The translations under genes were made by a program, and so were the position numbers. This document shows positions 31,341-33,466 of a DNA stretch of 33,466 nt, one piece after another (the stretch's first letter is position 1; every line of letters starts with the position of its first letter). Source of the stretch: an uncultured Prevotellaceae bacterium (GTDB taxonomy: Bacteria; Bacteroidota; Bacteroidia; Bacteroidales; Bacteroidaceae); contig ONFE01000023.1 in assembly GCA_900316985.1 (NCBI GenBank), positions 1 through 33,466 of the forward strand, read 5' to 3'. Under the pieces are notes generated by a model. It saw only the letters and a list, made by a program, of their open reading frames with translations. It did not search any database and had not been told where the DNA came from.

Positions 31341-31396
31341 ACTATAAACTATTAACCATAAACTATAAACCATCAACTATCAACCATCACCCCTCA
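31341..31396 (-). repeat. Heptanucleotide tandem repeat after the DUF58 stop
   Basis: On the minus strand, seven consecutive 7-nt units of TGATGGT/TGATAGT/TTATAGT type (31341-31389), plus a more diverged one (TGAGGGG, 31390-31396) that contains the DUF58 stop. They fill the 61-nt gap before the next gene. On the plus strand the unit is ACYATMA. Confidence 0.8.
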
Positions 31397-32263
31397 GCTC
31401 CTCATCCGGAAAAGCATCAGCAACTGCTTCACGTAGTCATCGTTCGTGGCAATGCTCACGCTGTCCACGTTGCTCTTCGTGAACGAATCCTTCAACTGCT
31501 GCTGGCGGTTCATCCAGTAGGCCGTATGGGCACGGCGGAGTTTCTTGCTGCTCGTGTCGATATACATCTCGTGGCCGGTCTCGGCATCACGCACCTTCAT
31601 CAGTCCCACGTCGGGAAGGGTCTTGGCACGCTGGTCATACACCTGAATGGCCACCACGTCGTGCTTGCGGTTGCAGATGGTGAGGGCCTGGGTGAAGTCG
31701 TTGGGCGAATAGAAGTCACTCAACATAAAGGCCGTGCAACGGCGCTTGATGACACTCGTGAGGAATTCCACGGCCAGCTTCACGTCGGTCTTACGGCTCT
31801 CGGGATGGAAGTCGAGCATCTCGCGGATGATGTAGAGGATGTGCTTGCGGCCTTTCTTGGGAGGGATATACTTCTCAATCTTGTCGGAGAAGAAGATCAC
31901 GCCAATCTTGTCGTTGTTCTGAATGGCACTGAAAGCCAGCGTGGCGGCAATCTCCGTGACCATGTCCTTCTTCAGCTGCACCTGCGTACCGAACTCCAGA
32001 GAGCCCGAAACGTCAATCAGCAGCATCACGGTCAGCTCGCGCTCCTCCTCAAAGACCTTCACGTAAGGACGATGAAACCTGGCCGTCACATTCCAGTCAA
32101 TGTCACGCACATCATCCCCGAACTGATACTCGCGCACCTCGCTGAAGGCCATTCCCCTACCCTTGAAGGCAGAATGGTACTGGCCGGCGAAGATGTTTGA
32201 ACTCAGCCCGCGGGTCTTGATTTCAATCTTCCTTACTTTCTTCAGTATCTCTGATGTCTCCAT
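31394..32263 (-). CDS. DUF58-domain protein
   Basis: A 289-residue cytoplasmic protein with the DUF58 signature REYQFGDDVRDIDWNVTAR (44-62) and a VWA-like core: LLIDVSGSLEFG, MIDAS DVSGS at 84-88, and FMLSDFYSPNDF. It is the usual partner of MoxR ATPases and precedes the Bat genes. I chose the ATG at 32263; a GTG immediately before it (32266) is possible. Heptamer repeats lie in the gaps on both sides. It probably binds client proteins or links MoxR to BatA/BatB; this is family-level knowledge. Confidence 0.93.
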   Translation of the reverse strand: METSEILKKVRKIEIKTRGLSSNIFAGQYHSAFKGRGMAFSEVREYQFGDDVRDIDWNVTARFHRPYVKVFEEERELTVMLLIDVSGSLEFGTQVQLKKDMVTEIAATLAFSAIQNNDKIGVIFFSDKIEKYIPPKKGRKHILYIIREMLDFHPESRKTDVKLAVEFLTSVIKRRCTAFMLSDFYSPNDFTQALTICNRKHDVVAIQVYDQRAKTLPDVGLMKVRDAETGHEMYIDTSSKKLRRAHTAYWMNRQQQLKDSFTKSNVDSVSIATNDDYVKQLLMLFRMRS

Positions 32264-32270
32264 CACAAAA

Positions 32271-32312
32271 ACTCAAAACTATCAACCATCAACTATAAAC
32301 CATCAACCATCA
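32271..32312 (-). repeat. Heptanucleotide tandem repeat at the moxR stop
   Basis: On the minus strand six 7-nt units (TGATGGT twice, TTATAGT, TGATGGT, TGATAGT, TTTGAGT) run from 32312 down to 32271. The first unit begins with the moxR stop TGA (32310-32312). This is the same repeat as 60 nt beyond the next gene. Confidence 0.8.
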
Positions 32313-33305
32313 GGGCACTTCCACCTTGTTGATAATCTTCGAAACGATTTCCTCGCTGGTCACGTTGCTGGCCTCTGCCTCATAGGAAAGACCGATACGA
32401 TGACGCAGCACATCATGAGCCACGGCCCTTACATCCTCAGGAACCACATAGCCACGGCGCTTGATGAAGGCATAGGCACGGGCTGCCTTGGCCAGGTTGA
32501 TGCTGGCACGGGGAGAACCGCCGAAGGAAATCATGTCCTTCAGTTCTGCCAGTCCGTAACGCTCAGCATAGCGGGTGGCAAACACGATGTCGGCAATATA
32601 CTGCTCAATCTTTTCGTCGATATACACCTGGCGAACCACCTGGCGGGCATCGATAATCTCCTGAGCCGAGCACACGGGACGTACCGTAGGCAGGGCTCCC
32701 TGCAGGTTCTCGCGGATAATCAGCTTCTCCTCCTCCAGCGTGGGATAGTCGATGACCACCTTCAGCATGAAACGGTCCACCTGAGCCTCAGGCAGCGGAT
32801 AAGTACCCTCCTGCTCGATGGGGTTCTGCGTAGCCATCACCAGGAAAGGATTCGGCAACTGGAAAGTCTCGCTGCCGATGGTCACCTGATGCTCCTGCAT
32901 GGCCTCGAGCAAAGCACTCTGCACCTTGGCCGGGGCACGGTTGATTTCATCTGCCAGCACGAAGTTGGCAAACACGGGGCCTTTCTTCACCTGGAACTTC
33001 TCATCCTTCTGCGAATAGATCATCGTACCGATCACGTCGGCAGGAAGAAGGTCGGGAGTAAACTGAATACGACTGTAGTCGGAGTCGATGAGCTGAGCCA
33101 AAGTCTTGATGGCCAGCGTCTTTGCCAATCCCGGCACACCTTCCAGCAGGATGTGTCCATCGCTCAGGAGTGAGATCAGGAGAGAATCCACGAGGTGTTT
33201 CTGACCTACAATCACCTGATCCATACCATGCACCAGGTTCGTAACAAAGGCGCTCTGTTGCTCAATGCGAACGTTAAGTTCGCGGATGTCTATAGCTTCT
33301 GCCAT
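32310..33305 (-). CDS. moxR: MoxR-family AAA+ ATPase
   Basis: A 331-residue AAA+ ATPase. Walker A is GVPGLAKT (56-63), Walker B FVLADEINRAP (Asp119, Glu120), sensor 1 MATQNPIEQEGTYPLPEAQ with the arginine-finger region DRFMLK, and sensor 2-like FGGSPRASINLAKAARAYA. This is the MRP-type MoxR seen at the head of Bat loci. It probably acts as a chaperone that uses ATP to mature or activate its DUF58 and VWA partners. It is the first gene of the minus-strand run: a promoter element is at 33347, and the DUF58 gene follows after 46 nt. No signal peptide. Confidence 0.95.
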   Translation of the reverse strand: MAEAIDIRELNVRIEQQSAFVTNLVHGMDQVIVGQKHLVDSLLISLLSDGHILLEGVPGLAKTLAIKTLAQLIDSDYSRIQFTPDLLPADVIGTMIYSQKDEKFQVKKGPVFANFVLADEINRAPAKVQSALLEAMQEHQVTIGSETFQLPNPFLVMATQNPIEQEGTYPLPEAQVDRFMLKVVIDYPTLEEEKLIIRENLQGALPTVRPVCSAQEIIDARQVVRQVYIDEKIEQYIADIVFATRYAERYGLAELKDMISFGGSPRASINLAKAARAYAFIKRRGYVVPEDVRAVAHDVLRHRIGLSYEAEASNVTSEEIVSKIINKVEVP

Positions 33306-33346
33306 AATTATTTTATAATTTAAATTTGTCCATTTTTAAGCAGATG

Positions 33347-33354
33347 CAAAAGTA
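33347..33354 (-). promoter_or_regulatory. -7 element of the moxR-bat operon
   Basis: The minus strand reads TACTTTTG (TAnnTTTG), leaving a leader of about 35-40 nt before the moxR ATG. No clear -33 TTTG is at the expected distance. The rest of 33306-33466 is A/T-rich; I see no gene. Confidence 0.5.
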
Positions 33355-33466
33355 CTACATACCCTTGAGATAGCCGAATAATAGTGGCTAAAAAGTATTA
33401 AAAAAGTTTCCAAAAACTTACATTTAAGAAACTTTATAGGAATAACTATTGAAAAAAGTCCCCCTC

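Noticed and set aside
32163-33173. A 336-residue open frame on the plus strand
   Set aside because: It is antisense to moxR and the start of the DUF58 gene; its first part is translated heptamer repeat. No family signature.

Overview
The window looks like chromosomal DNA of a Bacteroidota bacterium, most likely Prevotellaceae (Prevotella/Segatella type, gut or rumen). The evidence is: repeated Bacteroidota -7 promoter elements (TAnnTTTG, twice with a good -33 TTTG) close upstream of starts; a complete MoxR-DUF58-BatA/B/C/D/E locus; a DUF2027-Smr protein; secreted proteins ending in Prevotella-like 'LNGQRV/LSGRRL ... GVYIKNGKKV' tails; and polysaccharide-degrading enzymes (GH67 alpha-glucuronidase, PL1 pectate lyase). 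All assignments come from reading motifs; no database search was run.

Layout. 1-772: a DUF3987 fragment cut off at a short repeat, then a gene-free stretch with a 22-bp tandem repeat. 773-3647: GH67 alpha-glucuronidase, convergent with an AraC regulator. 3813-8020: a tightly overlapping four-gene operon, divergent from the AraC gene: lipoprotein flavodoxin/cyclophilin-like fusion, Tat-signal flavodoxin-ferredoxin (EFR1 type), lipoprotein alpha/beta hydrolase, and a secreted carboxymuconolactone-decarboxylase/cupin protein. Every product carries an export signal, so this looks like an extracytoplasmic redox/detoxification module. Two of its genes carry in-frame palindromic repeat insertions. 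8031-10483 (minus): AlkZ-like DNA glycosylase, YqiA-like hydrolase, methyltransferase. 10681-12948: XRE-cupin regulator and AMP-forming acyl-CoA synthetase, ending at a strong terminator. 13040-16335: LacI-type operator, promoter, small secreted protein and multidomain PL1 pectate lyase.

16489-19919: tRNA-Lys(CTT) with its own promoter and terminator, a second copy of the 22-bp tandem repeat, a Wzc-type tyrosine kinase with an unusually long Tyr/Gly tail, and a small HAD-like protein. A bidirectional terminator separates it from 20001-33305, a single minus-strand run of eleven genes: moxR, DUF58, a membrane protein, batA, batB, batC, a batD-batE fusion, PAP2 phosphatase, queA, DUF2027-Smr and nadE. 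Most of these overlap or lie within 60 nt of each other, with heptanucleotide repeats in two of the gaps near the promoter end.

The most interesting points are the fully exported flavodoxin/ferredoxin operon, the palindromic repeats inserted in frame, the two 22-bp repeat clusters, the heptamer repeats after stop codons, the BatD-BatE fusion and the 23-tyrosine tail of the Wzc-like kinase.
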